This document shows positions 15,709 to 24,196 of a stretch of 64,000 nt of DNA, in pieces. The translations under genes and the position numbers were made by a program. The notes under the pieces are model-generated. The model was not told the DNA's origin. It worked only from the letters and a program-made list of their open reading frames with translations, and made no database searches. The stretch lies in contig CAXXMM010000014.1 in assembly GCA_963676385.2 (NCBI GenBank), forward strand, positions 186,001 through 250,000, read 5' to 3'. The DNA is from UBA1422 sp963676385. GTDB lineage: Bacteria > Bacillota > Clostridia > Peptostreptococcales > Anaerovoracaceae. Position 1 is the first letter of the stretch; each line of letters starts with the position of its first letter.

Positions 15709-17076
15709 ATGTATATCGAAAAAATTGATTTTCCGCCTGGCCGATCCTTACACTATGAGGGTTGGCAAGTTGGCAGCTATCATTTGCATACGCATAAGGG
15801 CGTCATTGAGATTCTCATGGTGGCCAAGGGAAAAGCCAAGGTCACCATGAGTTTTGAGTGTTTCGATTTAAATCAGGGAGATTATATTGTAATTCGTGAA
15901 AGTGATTCACATTCCTTTACTGCATCTGATTCCGGATGCGAAATCATCTCGTTATACTTTAACATGGATGCCTATATTGGGAAGTTCCCATACTTGCCAT
16001 ATGTTCTTTTTGGATGTGAATCATTTGATTTAGCAAAATACAGAAATGAAACTGCAAAAATAAGAAATTTGATTCTATCTATCTTGATACGTCTGATAAA
16101 AGGAGACGAAAAAAGTGTGGACGAGGCCATACAAACGGCTGACAGTTTAATGTGGCTTCTTGTGAATGACTATGACATGATTAAATACTATAATCGGAAA
16201 TGGGATGCATCTTATAGCAAAATTGAGAAGTATTATATTATCATGGAATATATTTTTAAGTATTACCACATGAAAAATCCTCAGGATTTGATTTCCAGAG
16301 AAGAACACTATTCCAAATCATACATTACACATCTATTCAAAGAGGTCGGCGCAAGTAGCCTAAAGGATATGCTGGATTTTATTCGTGTGTATCACTCTGA
16401 GGAGATGCTGATTAATTCTGACCTATCTATTCATGAAATTTCCGATTGCTGCGGTTTTTCTGATATTAAATACTTTACTTCAAACTTTAAAAAATGGTTT
16501 TTGAGGAATCCATCAGAATATAGAAAGATAGCATTAAAGGAGATGAATAAATCCAGCATCTATAATTTGTTGACTTCAGAGCAAATTATGCATCGTGTAA
16601 CAGAATTGGTGCGCTGTGATTTGGGAGATTCTCATTATCAGGCGGCCATTAACCCCCTTTCCATTAAACTTTTCGGATATACAGATTTAGAGGCACAAAA
16701 CACTGAAAAAGAGGAACAAGGAACATCAAGGCGTGGGGCCGAAAAGCGAAGTGAATATTTTCCTCGGCGTCATGGAAGACAAGTGCCATGTGGTGAGGAA
16801 ATTCTCCGACTGTCCAATGGGGAATTCATGGAACGGATACATGCATATGAAAATCAAAGTTTTCGTTCGGTTATTATGATTGACCGAAGCAATTTATCAG
16901 GAGTGAAATGCCGCGAGATATTGTTGAAAATTATGGAAAATCTTGTTTTTGAAGGTGATTATGAAATTGTGATTAAATACAATGACTTAGGTCAATATCA
17001 TGAAATCAACAGGCTAATTGAGGACATGACCGATAAATTTGAGTATAAGGACATCCACCCGATTTTTTTTGGGTAA
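15709..17076 (+). CDS. AraC-family regulator with N-terminal cupin and long C-terminal extension
   Basis: 455 residues from the ATG at 15709, 11 bases after AAAGGAG. An in-frame ATG at 15673 overlaps the amidohydrolase stop (TAATG) and is an alternative that would add 12 residues. Residues 1-110 are cupin-like (HLHTHKGVIEILMVAKG, then GDYIVIRESDSHSF). The two HTH motifs of AraC/XylS lie around residues 180-275 (YSKSYITHLFKEVG; IHEISDCCGFSDIKYFTSNFKKWF). About 170 extra residues follow, with a polar, Arg/Glu-rich linker and an alpha/beta tail I do not recognise. Most AraC proteins end at the HTH. The neighbours suggest it controls the permease and amidohydrolase genes. Confidence 0.85.
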   Translation: MYIEKIDFPPGRSLHYEGWQVGSYHLHTHKGVIEILMVAKGKAKVTMSFECFDLNQGDYIVIRESDSHSFTASDSGCEIISLYFNMDAYIGKFPYLPYVLFGCESFDLAKYRNETAKIRNLILSILIRLIKGDEKSVDEAIQTADSLMWLLVNDYDMIKYYNRKWDASYSKIEKYYIIMEYIFKYYHMKNPQDLISREEHYSKSYITHLFKEVGASSLKDMLDFIRVYHSEEMLINSDLSIHEISDCCGFSDIKYFTSNFKKWFLRNPSEYRKIALKEMNKSSIYNLLTSEQIMHRVTELVRCDLGDSHYQAAINPLSIKLFGYTDLEAQNTEKEEQGTSRRGAEKRSEYFPRRHGRQVPCGEEILRLSNGEFMERIHAYENQSFRSVIMIDRSNLSGVKCREILLKIMENLVFEGDYEIVIKYNDLGQYHEINRLIEDMTDKFEYKDIHPIFFG

Positions 17077-17159
17077 TCCGTTGAAATCATTCATTTTCTC
17101 CTTGAAAGCTGTGATGATATATGATAGATTCTATTTGTGAGAAGCTAGAGCGAAAGTTT

Positions 17160-17198
17160 GAAGTTGCCACTTAATAATTGGGTGGCAACTTTTTTTGT
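17160..17198 (+). terminator. Intrinsic terminator of the amidohydrolase/AraC block
   Basis: AAGTTGCCAC and GTGGCAACTT arms followed by six or more T residues. Confidence 0.92.
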
Positions 17199-17221
17199 AG
17201 CAGCTGGGAGGAAATGAAAAA

Positions 17222-17644
17222 ATGAGTTATTATTGGCCTATTTTGCTGATTGTTGCATCTAATGTACTATACCATATTACTGCAAAATCAATACCTGAGA
17301 CCATAAATCCCTTAGCATCCTTGGGAATCACGTATACTTGCAGTGCCATATTGGCGTTGGTTTTATATTTTTTTACCAGCCCGGTAAAAAATCTTGCGAC
17401 AGAATACAGTCATATGAATTGGACTGCGGTGATGATGGCGGTGGCCATTGTAGGATTGGAATTCGGTAGCATTCATATGTATAAGGCCGGATGGGAAATT
17501 AGCATTGGGTCCCTTTTTTCCAATATTGCCCTAGCCGTGGCGCTGATTGTAGTTGGATTGCTTTTTTATAAAGAAACCATTAATTTGCATCAGTTTATTG
17601 GGATTGGACTTTGCTGTGTTGGGTTAGTGCTCATCAGCAAGTAA
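17222..17644 (+). CDS. Half-size EamA/DMT-type membrane protein
   Basis: 140 residues, ATG behind GGGAGG. Four to five hydrophobic helices form a single EamA-like unit; the closing GLLFYKETINLHQFIGIGLCCVGLVLIS is the usual end of an EamA repeat. Full DMT exporters have two such units (about 300 residues), while EmrE-like and half-EamA proteins dimerise. It is flanked by a terminator upstream and the vanR-like promoter downstream, so it is a single-gene unit. The substrate is unknown. Confidence 0.8.
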   Translation: MSYYWPILLIVASNVLYHITAKSIPETINPLASLGITYTCSAILALVLYFFTSPVKNLATEYSHMNWTAVMMAVAIVGLEFGSIHMYKAGWEISIGSLFSNIALAVALIVVGLLFYKETINLHQFIGIGLCCVGLVLISK

Positions 17645-17664
17645 AGTTTCTTCAGTGAAAAGGC

Positions 17665-17692
17665 TTGATATTTTTGGCTGACCCGATAGAAT
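17665..17692 (+). promoter_or_regulatory. Promoter of the vanRS-like operon
   Basis: -35 TTGATA (17665-17670), 16-base spacer, -10 TAGAAT (17687-17692), about 50 bases before the response regulator start. Confidence 0.6.
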
Positions 17693-17743
17693 ATTCATGA
17701 ATGTATGAATGAATTAGAAAAACCGGGAAAGGAAGTAGATTTC

Positions 17744-18439
17744 ATGAGTGACACCATCCTTGTTGTGGACGACGAAAAAGAAATTGCCGATTTGGTTGAG
17801 GTTTATTTACGCAATGAAAACTATCAAGTCTGCAAATTCTACAATGCTGAAGACGCCTTGGCCTGCGTAGCAAAAACACCATTGAGTTTAGCAATTTTGG
17901 ACGTGATGTTGCCGGACATGGACGGTTTTGCCCTTTGTCAGCGGATACGACAGAATTATTTGTTCCCCATTATTATGTTGACCGCCAAGGTGGAGGACAT
18001 GGATAAAATCACCGGATTAACCCTAGGGGCGGACGATTATATTACCAAACCGTTTAATCCACTTGAATTGGTAGCGCGAGTAAAGACCCAGCTGCGTCGT
18101 TACACTCGATATAATATGCCGGAAATGAAGTCGGCTGAAACCTGTGAGTACGATAGAAGTGGGCTGTACATCTGTAAAGAAAGCCATAAATGTACTTTGT
18201 ATGGAAAAGAACTATCCTTGACACCCATTGAATTTAATATATTGTGGTATCTGTGTCAGCATTGCGGTAATGTGGTATCTTCTGAAGAATTATATGAGGC
18301 GGTATGGGGAGACAAATATTTGGATAACAACAATACTGTCATGGCGCATATTGCCAGGCTGCGGGAAAAAATGCAGGAATCCAACAGAAAACCCAAGTTC
18401 ATTAAGACGGTTTGGGGAGTGGGGTATACCATTGAATAA
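17744..18439 (+). CDS. vanR: VanR-like OmpR-family response regulator
   Basis: 231 residues from the ATG at 17744 behind AAAGGAAG; the in-frame ATG at 17705 adds 13 residues without a ribosome binding site. The receiver domain (1-115) has the acidic pocket VVDDEKE, phospho-acceptor Asp53 in ILDVMLPDMDG, and Lys in YITKPF. The C-terminal winged helix (about 130-228) is of OmpR/PhoB type, with LTPIEFNILWYLCQH and VMAHIARLREKM. Gene order (kinase, VanW, ligase, VanXY next) identifies it as the regulator of a vanG-like cluster. It overlaps the kinase start by eight bases. The gene name is by homology and context. Confidence 0.87.
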   Translation: MSDTILVVDDEKEIADLVEVYLRNENYQVCKFYNAEDALACVAKTPLSLAILDVMLPDMDGFALCQRIRQNYLFPIIMLTAKVEDMDKITGLTLGADDYITKPFNPLELVARVKTQLRRYTRYNMPEMKSAETCEYDRSGLYICKESHKCTLYGKELSLTPIEFNILWYLCQHCGNVVSSEELYEAVWGDKYLDNNNTVMAHIARLREKMQESNRKPKFIKTVWGVGYTIE

Positions 18440-19559
18440 TAAAAAAACCAGTAGAATCCATTTGTTTGACCGACGCAGCGAAATGACCAAACGTTTGCTG
18501 CGCCAATATATGTTTGCCATGGGAGGGTATTCCGTTGGTCTTGTTGCCTTGGCTATTTTGGCACGATTGATTGCCACTCAATTTTCCTGGTCTCCCTATA
18601 ACCCCCTGTATATATTCCTAAGTTGGATCAATCAGGATTATGCATTGTGGTGTGGATTCTTTTTGTTGATTGGCTGGCTTTATATTACATACCGATATAT
18701 TTCCAAACCCCTGAACTATTTGGATGAAGTCATTGCTGCATCAGAACGACTGGCAAATCCTACTACGGCACCTATTATACTATCAAGCCCCATGAAAACC
18801 GTTCAGGATGAGTTAAATTTGGTTCGAGAACAGGCATTACTTGATAAAGCGGCGGCCAAAGAGTCAGAGCAACGGAAAAACGACTTGATTGTTTATCTGG
18901 CTCATGATTTAAAAACACCTTTAACCAGTGTGATTGGCTACTTGACGTTGCTCCGGGATGAACCTCAAATTTCCCCTGCACTCCGAGGAAAATATACAGG
19001 AATTGCTTTGGACAAGGCGGAACGACTGGAGGATTTGGTCAACGAGTTCTTTGACATTACACGGTTTAACTTGACGAATTTGGTATTGGAGGCAGAAAGC
19101 GTAAACCTGACTCGGATGTTGGAACAAATTGCCGATGAATTTCGGCCTGTGCTAAATGAAAAAAACCTTACTTGGGAAATGGCCTTGGAATCCAATATTG
19201 GCATTGTGTGTGACCCGGTTAAGATGGAGCGGGTCTTTGACAATTTGATTCGCAATGCAGTGAACTACAGCCATAAAGATTCAAAGATTTCCATTACCCT
19301 GAAAGAGGATGAGGATAACGTCATCCTTGAAATTGAAAACTACGGGAAAACCATTCCGACAGAAAAGCTGGATCGTATTTTTGAGCAGTTTTTTAGAATG
19401 GATTCCGCCCGTACCTCTTCTACAGGTGGAGCAGGATTAGGTCTCGCCATTTCAAAAGAAATTGTGGAAGCCCACGGTGGAACCATTGTTGCCAAAAGTG
19501 AAAACGAGAGTATTGTCTTCACGGTAATCTTGCCCATTGAATGTAAGAAAAACGTATGA
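18432..19559 (+). CDS. vanS: VanS-like sensor histidine kinase
   Basis: 375 residues from the TTG at 18432, which overlaps the vanR stop and follows a GGGGAGTGGGG ribosome binding site; frames extending to 18228 only read through vanR. Two membrane helices (about 28-48 and 71-90) enclose a short outer loop of about 20 residues. Next come HAMP-like and coiled regions, the HisKA box YLAHDLKTPLTSVIGYL (His158) and an ATPase domain with NAVNYS and GGAGLGLAI. The H-box region strongly resembles VanS of glycopeptide resistance clusters. The small outer domain suggests it senses a membrane-proximal signal rather than binding a large ligand. Confidence 0.87.
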   Translation: MNNKKTSRIHLFDRRSEMTKRLLRQYMFAMGGYSVGLVALAILARLIATQFSWSPYNPLYIFLSWINQDYALWCGFFLLIGWLYITYRYISKPLNYLDEVIAASERLANPTTAPIILSSPMKTVQDELNLVREQALLDKAAAKESEQRKNDLIVYLAHDLKTPLTSVIGYLTLLRDEPQISPALRGKYTGIALDKAERLEDLVNEFFDITRFNLTNLVLEAESVNLTRMLEQIADEFRPVLNEKNLTWEMALESNIGIVCDPVKMERVFDNLIRNAVNYSHKDSKISITLKEDEDNVILEIENYGKTIPTEKLDRIFEQFFRMDSARTSSTGGAGLGLAISKEIVEAHGGTIVAKSENESIVFTVILPIECKKNV

Positions 19560-19612
19560 TTTCCCAAATGAAACTGTAAGAAATTAACTAGATTAAACGA
19601 AAAAACACTTTC

Positions 19613-19652
19613 CCCCCATTTGATACCATAAGGTTATCAAGTGGGGTTTTTT
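19613..19652 (+). terminator. Terminator or attenuator between vanS and vanW
   Basis: CCCCATTTGATA and TTATCAAGTGGGG arms followed by seven T residues. It ends only about 27 bases before the vanW ATG, and I see no promoter between it and the gene. vanW-ligase-vanXY transcription may therefore depend on read-through. Confidence 0.85.
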
Positions 19653-19679
19653 TGTACCAAAGTGTAAAAAGGAGGATTT

Positions 19680-20504
19680 ATGACAAGAAAACGACTGACC
19701 CAAATATGCCCTTGGTTGTTGCCCATTCGAACAAGGCAAAGATTAGTATTTTTTTACTTGGGAATGAAGATGGATGGGCATCAGTATGCTTCTTCAAAAA
19801 GAGAAGAGTTGATGCCCCATGTGTTATTCCAAACAAATTCTCTCCTTTACAACAAAAGCACCGGATTCGACATGTTTTATCAAGAAAATAAAGTTTATAA
19901 CCTGAAATTAGCCGCTGCACCCCTTAATAAATTAGTCATTGGTCCCAAAGAAACCTTTTCTTTTTGGAAAGTAGTGAAAGAAGTGGATAAAGAGGTTCCC
20001 TATAAAGAGGGGTTGGCGGTCATCGATGGAGAATTAACAACTGCAGTGGGTGGGGGTCTTTGTCAAATAAGCAATCTATTATTTTGGATGTTTCTGCATT
20101 CTCCTTTGACCATTGTGGAGCGTCATGGCCATGGCATGAAGGACTTTCCTGATCCGGACCCCAATGGGCTGGCAGGGATAGATGCCACTATTGCGGAAGG
20201 GTGGCTGGATTTAAAAGTTAGAAATGATACAGAAGACACTTTTCAAATCTCCATCACCTTTGATGAGGCGCACATCTATGGGGCTTTGCATACTGAAAGG
20301 GATAGAGGCGTTTTCTATCAAGTGGTGAATGGGCAACCTAAATATTATCGTGAAAACGGACGAACTGTTGAAATTGTGGACGTGTTTCAAAACGAAATTT
20401 CAAACCAAACCGGTGGTTGGAGTAGTTCCAAACATTTGTATCAGAATCAATGTCAGATTGGATATCCCTTGCCGCCGGGGACAATCATTAAAGAGAAAGG
20501 ATAA
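19680..20504 (+). CDS. vanW: VanW family protein
   Basis: 274 residues, ATG behind AAAGGAGG. It carries the VanW domain signature: PKETFSFWKVV, the glycine-rich GGGLCQISNLLFWMFLHS with its invariant Cys, and VERHGHGMKDFPDPDPNGLAG. VanW accessory proteins occur in VanB- and VanG-type clusters and elsewhere; their biochemical role is not established. No membrane helix or signal peptide is obvious, though the first 25 residues are basic. It is the first gene of the effector block, with the ligase starting three bases after its stop. Confidence 0.92.
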   Translation: MTRKRLTQICPWLLPIRTRQRLVFFYLGMKMDGHQYASSKREELMPHVLFQTNSLLYNKSTGFDMFYQENKVYNLKLAAAPLNKLVIGPKETFSFWKVVKEVDKEVPYKEGLAVIDGELTTAVGGGLCQISNLLFWMFLHSPLTIVERHGHGMKDFPDPDPNGLAGIDATIAEGWLDLKVRNDTEDTFQISITFDEAHIYGALHTERDRGVFYQVVNGQPKYYRENGRTVEIVDVFQNEISNQTGGWSSSKHLYQNQCQIGYPLPPGTIIKEKG

Positions 20505-20507
20505 CAT

Positions 20508-21557
20508 ATGAATCAGCAAAATGTCGCAGTCATTTTTGGGGGGTTCTCTTCTGAGTACAGTGTATCCCTAGAATCAGCTTACTCGGTGATTTCCTACATG
20601 AACAGAAAAAAATATTGCCCGGTGACGGTGGGAATTTCTAAGGAGGGAGCGTGGTATTATTTCAATGGGGATGCGGAAAAAATCAAGAATGATACTTGGT
20701 GCAATGAACAAGATTGTTGCCCTGCCATGCTTTCCCCGGATAGAAACGCCCAAAAACTTCTTGTTCTTCTTCCCAATCAGGTGAAAACCATTCCGGTTGA
20801 CGTGGTTTTTCCGGTTCTCCATGGCAAAAATGGAGAAGATGGAACAGTGCAGGGGCTGATAGAACTGGCCGGATATCCTTTGGTTGGATGTGGAGTGCTT
20901 CCTTCCGCTCTTTGTATGGATAAAGACCGTGCTCATCAACTTGCCAATGGGGCAGGAGTCATGATACCAAAATCTTTTGTGTTGGGATTGGAGGTGGAAA
21001 CAACGAGCGCAGAAAGCCTGGCAGATCAACTAGGGTATCCCTTGTATGTGAAACCGGTCAAGGCGGGGTCCTCATTTGGCATTACAATGATCAATCGCAA
21101 ATCAGAATTGGCAGATGCCATTCACCTTGCCAGACAGCATGACGACTGGGTTATCATGGAAGAAAATATTGTTGGGGTTGAGGTTGGATGTGCCATCATG
21201 GGCAATAAACAGTTGATAGTAGGAGAGGTAGATGAAATTGAATTGGAAAATCCATTCTTTGATTACAAAGAGAAATATACGCAACAACACTCTACCATTC
21301 ATGTACCTGCCAGATTATCCAAGGAAAAAATTGCTGAAATTAAGGATACAGCAAAAGTGATATACAAGGCATTAGGGTGTAGAGGATTTGCCCGAGTTGA
21401 TATTTTTGTAACACCTTGGGGGGAATTGATTTTTAACGAAGTAAATACCATTCCGGGATTTACCTCCCATAGTCGTTTCCCGACGATGATGAAGGCGGTA
21501 GGGCTGTCTTTTGAGGAAGTAATCACCCAGGTCATTGAATTGGCGGTAGAACAATGA
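20508..21557 (+). CDS. vanG: D-alanine--D-X ligase, VanG-like (probably D-Ala-D-Ser)
   Basis: 349 residues, ATP-grasp ligase. Visible motifs: VIFGGFSSEYSVSLESA, PVLHGKNGEDGTVQGLIELAG, YVKPVKAGSSFGI, and the catalytic NEVNTIPGFTSHSR. The specificity loop reads FFDYKEKYT, like D-Ala-D-Ala and D-Ala-D-Ser ligases, and lacks the sequence of D-Ala-D-Lac ligases VanA/VanB. Long stretches (VGEVDEIEL, ALCMDKDRAH, NEVNTIPGFTSHSR) recall VanG. The product would be a peptidoglycan dipeptide ending in D-Ser. A housekeeping Ddl cannot be excluded from sequence alone, but VanW before it and VanXY overlapping its stop argue for a van function. Confidence 0.85.
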   Translation: MNQQNVAVIFGGFSSEYSVSLESAYSVISYMNRKKYCPVTVGISKEGAWYYFNGDAEKIKNDTWCNEQDCCPAMLSPDRNAQKLLVLLPNQVKTIPVDVVFPVLHGKNGEDGTVQGLIELAGYPLVGCGVLPSALCMDKDRAHQLANGAGVMIPKSFVLGLEVETTSAESLADQLGYPLYVKPVKAGSSFGITMINRKSELADAIHLARQHDDWVIMEENIVGVEVGCAIMGNKQLIVGEVDEIELENPFFDYKEKYTQQHSTIHVPARLSKEKIAEIKDTAKVIYKALGCRGFARVDIFVTPWGELIFNEVNTIPGFTSHSRFPTMMKAVGLSFEEVITQVIELAVEQ

Positions 21558-22324
21558 CTATGGTTCGAGTTTCCAAATCAGCAATACATAAGGGAAACTT
21601 AATTTTGGTAAATCAAAGCAACCCATATCGAGAAATGTTTGCGGAACCTTCTTTGGTACCCGTTGGAGAAGATGCAAGGCAAATCAAAATGGAACGGGGG
21701 GCCGTATCCCTCCTTTCTTCATTGATGACGGATATTTCAGGGTGGCCATGGATTGTCCCAGTAAGCGGGTGGAGATCCAAGGGGGAACAAGCAGAGATAT
21801 TCAACAAATCATTGGAAGAAAACGGGGAGGAATTTACCCACACATACATTGCAATGCCGGGTTGTAGTGAGCACCAAACAGGGCTAGCCATTGATTTGGG
21901 GTGGAAACAAAATAACATTGATTTTATCCGACCTGAATTTCCCTATTTTGGGATTTGTCAAATATTTCGGAACAAAGCAGTTCAGTATGGTTTTGTGGAA
22001 CGTTATCCCAAGGGAAAAGAAAATATCACCGGCATTGGTCATGAACCGTGGCATTTTCGCTATGTTGGGATGCCCCATTCAGCAATTATGGCAAAGTTGG
22101 ATTTAACACTTGAAGAGTATGTTACATTTTTAAAACAATATCCCAATGATGGGGAAGGTTATGTGTACCAAAAAGACGGACACCAAATAACAATTTCCTA
22201 TATAGCTGGAGTGGGTGGATTGGACATTTCATTTCAAGTCGATTCGGGTCTGGTATATTCCTACTCGGGCAATAACGTAGATGGCTTGATTATCACGTCA
22301 TGGCGTGTGAAGAAAAATAGCTGA
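21554..22324 (+). CDS. vanXY: VanXY-like D,D-dipeptidase/D,D-carboxypeptidase
   Basis: 256 residues. The ATG overlaps the ligase stop (ATGA), so the two are translationally coupled. Zinc-site motifs of the VanY/VanXY family are intact: GCSEHQTGLAIDLG (SxHxxGxAxD) and GHEPWHFRYVG (ExxH). No signal peptide or membrane helix is present, so the enzyme is cytoplasmic as in VanXY, not membrane-bound as in VanY. It would cleave D-Ala-D-Ala dipeptide and trim pentapeptide precursors, leaving the modified ends made by the ligase. The C-terminal 60 residues are a beta-rich tail (YIAGVGGLDISFQVDSG) found in VanXY-G type proteins. No vanT racemase follows. Confidence 0.88.
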   Translation: MTMVRVSKSAIHKGNLILVNQSNPYREMFAEPSLVPVGEDARQIKMERGAVSLLSSLMTDISGWPWIVPVSGWRSKGEQAEIFNKSLEENGEEFTHTYIAMPGCSEHQTGLAIDLGWKQNNIDFIRPEFPYFGICQIFRNKAVQYGFVERYPKGKENITGIGHEPWHFRYVGMPHSAIMAKLDLTLEEYVTFLKQYPNDGEGYVYQKDGHQITISYIAGVGGLDISFQVDSGLVYSYSGNNVDGLIITSWRVKKNS

Positions 22325-22366
22325 AATAAAAAAAATGCGTTCAAAATAAAAAAATGATTTGGATGA

Positions 22367-22394
22367 TTGATTTGAACTCAAAATATGGTACAAT
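22367..22394 (+). promoter_or_regulatory. Probable promoter of the NlpC/P60 gene
   Basis: -35 TTGATT (22367-22372), 16-base spacer, -10 TACAAT (22389-22394), about 195 bases before the ATG. The long leader holds two GTATCAAATGA repeats (about 22443 and 22478). I recognised no riboswitch. Confidence 0.5.
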
Positions 22395-22590
22395 ACAACT
22401 AATTGAAGAAACTTTGGTAGTTAGTGGATTTGAAATTTGGGGTATCAAATGATGACCGGACATGAACGGAAGACGTATCAAATGAATAGAAGCAGAGGCC
22501 CATTTTTTGGACTTTTGCTTTTTTGTTGTCAGGCGACCAGCAGTTATTGCAAAATGGCATGAAATGTATGCATGATGAAGAGGCGGGGAA

Positions 22591-24027
22591 ATGATACGAA
22601 AAATACTGACAAGCATAATCATTGTTGCATTTATTACCACAGGAGCAGTAACCCCTGAAGTGACTTATGGGGAAGATGACACCAGTATACCACAGGTGGG
22701 TGAGACAGAAACAGAAGAAGCGACTCCAATTTTGTCCTTCAAGGATTTGGGGCTAATAAGCAACCAAACAATTTATGTGGGAGATGTGGAATCTTCTGTT
22801 CTTTTACCGACAACGCTTATTGGATATGGGCAAAATGGGGAAGAAGTCGTTGTTGAAGGGGTGACGTGGCAGATTGATAGAAATTTTGACAGTGCAACAG
22901 TAGGCACTTTTCTATATACAGCAGTTCTTCCGGAAGCTTATTACAGCAGTGGCGTGCTTCCAACCATAAAGGTTAATATACAAAAGAGACCGACATTAGT
23001 CACAGGGTTACAGACAGTTATCAACAGGACAGCTGGAAGCACCCTTGTTGATAATGTTAATGTCACCAATCCTGACGGCCGAAAACTCTACTTACAATTC
23101 TACAAAGCAACAACGAAACAATGGATTACAAAGTGGAGCACTACAATGCCCGTTGGCGAGACCGGAACGATTGCTTTATGTTACCCATCTACTTGGTATA
23201 GCAATACAAAAACTCAATGGCGAATTTATATTCCAGCAAACAATAAGGTGGAAAAAGTTATTAGTCCTACTGTCACCATTAATGTGAAGCGATACTATCA
23301 AAATCCTTTAGGGTATTATCAAATCAATAAATCGGTAGCTCTCAGAAGTGATGCGGGATACAATTTAAAATATGGAACAATGGGACTAAAGGTTGCAATG
23401 GTGCAACGAAAATTGGGAATGGGCAAGATTTGGGAAATTGTCGGACCTGCAACTCAGTCCAAAATACGTCAGTTTCAGCAGAAAAAGTTGTTACCTGTAA
23501 CCGGTGTGGTGAATTATACTACATGGAAAAAACTTGGATTTTCTGATTATGATTGGTATTATAAGGCAGCATATGTTAGCCCAATGAAAATCAATTTGGC
23601 ATCCAGCAAAAAAGAATGTATTGAGGCATTTATCTCCAATGCTCGCCGGTATGTGGGTACAGAATATATTGTTGGAGCAGCTGGCGCTCCAAGCACGGGC
23701 ATTGATTGTAGTGGGTTGGTGATGCAGTCCATGTATGCAACAGGAGTTGATCCGTATCCCATTAGTGTGATTCGACATTCTCAACCAGGCTATGAATATG
23801 AATCCAGAAATCTTTGGGCCAGCACAAAGCTAAAGACGGTAAAATATAGCGATAGAAAAAGAGGGGACCTGATTTTTTATAAAAACAGTAGTGGCGTCAT
23901 CATCCATGTGGCTATTTACCTGGGTGATAACAGAGTAATTGAAAGCACACCCCCTTCAGTCAAAGTGTCTAAAATTACAAATTCATCTTACTCAAGAATT
24001 AAAGGCGTAAAGAGAGTATTCATTTAA
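22591..24027 (+). CDS. Secreted NlpC/P60 peptidoglycan hydrolase
   Basis: 478 residues. A Sec signal peptide occupies about residues 1-27 (IRKILTSIIIVAFITTGAVT). An Ig-like region (about 45-130) and a second beta-rich region (about 130-230) follow, then a peptidoglycan-binding domain (about 255-315; YGTMGLKVAMVQRKLG, TQSKIRQFQQ). The C-terminal NlpC/P60 domain (about 345-478) has the catalytic Cys in GIDCSGLVMQS and a His in IIHVAIYLGD. It should cut stem-peptide bonds in the wall. Its position after the van-like cluster may be coincidental, since it has its own promoter and terminator. Confidence 0.9.
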   Translation: MIRKILTSIIIVAFITTGAVTPEVTYGEDDTSIPQVGETETEEATPILSFKDLGLISNQTIYVGDVESSVLLPTTLIGYGQNGEEVVVEGVTWQIDRNFDSATVGTFLYTAVLPEAYYSSGVLPTIKVNIQKRPTLVTGLQTVINRTAGSTLVDNVNVTNPDGRKLYLQFYKATTKQWITKWSTTMPVGETGTIALCYPSTWYSNTKTQWRIYIPANNKVEKVISPTVTINVKRYYQNPLGYYQINKSVALRSDAGYNLKYGTMGLKVAMVQRKLGMGKIWEIVGPATQSKIRQFQQKKLLPVTGVVNYTTWKKLGFSDYDWYYKAAYVSPMKINLASSKKECIEAFISNARRYVGTEYIVGAAGAPSTGIDCSGLVMQSMYATGVDPYPISVIRHSQPGYEYESRNLWASTKLKTVKYSDRKRGDLIFYKNSSGVIIHVAIYLGDNRVIESTPPSVKVSKITNSSYSRIKGVKRVFI

Positions 24028-24077
24028 AACCATTTGATTGTAAGTAAACACATGGAAATTGTAACAGATAATGATTT

Positions 24078-24115
24078 AAAAAAGCCCATGGGAATCCAAC
24101 CCATGGGCTTTTCAT
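24078..24115 (+). terminator. Intrinsic terminator of the NlpC/P60 gene
   Basis: AAAGCCCATGGG and CCCATGGGCTTT arms with a seven-base loop. Confidence 0.88.
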
Positions 24116-24124
24116 AAAAAGTTA

Positions 24125-24153
24125 TTGATATATGCCAAAAACGGCAATATAAT
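24125..24153 (+). promoter_or_regulatory. Promoter with embedded TGCC-N6-GGCA repeat (DUF134/Mrp operon)
   Basis: -35 TTGATA (24125-24130), 17-base spacer, -10 TATAAT (24148-24153). The spacer contains the inverted repeat TGCC-N6-GGCA (24132-24145). A very similar promoter lies at 27704-27731. The DUF134 protein encoded just downstream is the natural candidate regulator. Confidence 0.75.
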
Positions 24154-24196
24154 AGATGGTGCAAATACAGAAAAATGGTGGAAGGGAGATGAGAAG

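Noticed and set aside
20508..21557. Housekeeping D-Ala-D-Ala ligase only
   Set aside because: The specificity loop does not exclude it, but VanW upstream, VanXY overlapping downstream and VanRS make a van role more likely; kept as an alternative.
22395..22590. Riboswitch in the long leader of the NlpC/P60 gene
   Set aside because: Only short GTATCAAATGA repeats are seen; no conserved core of ydaO or c-di-GMP aptamers.
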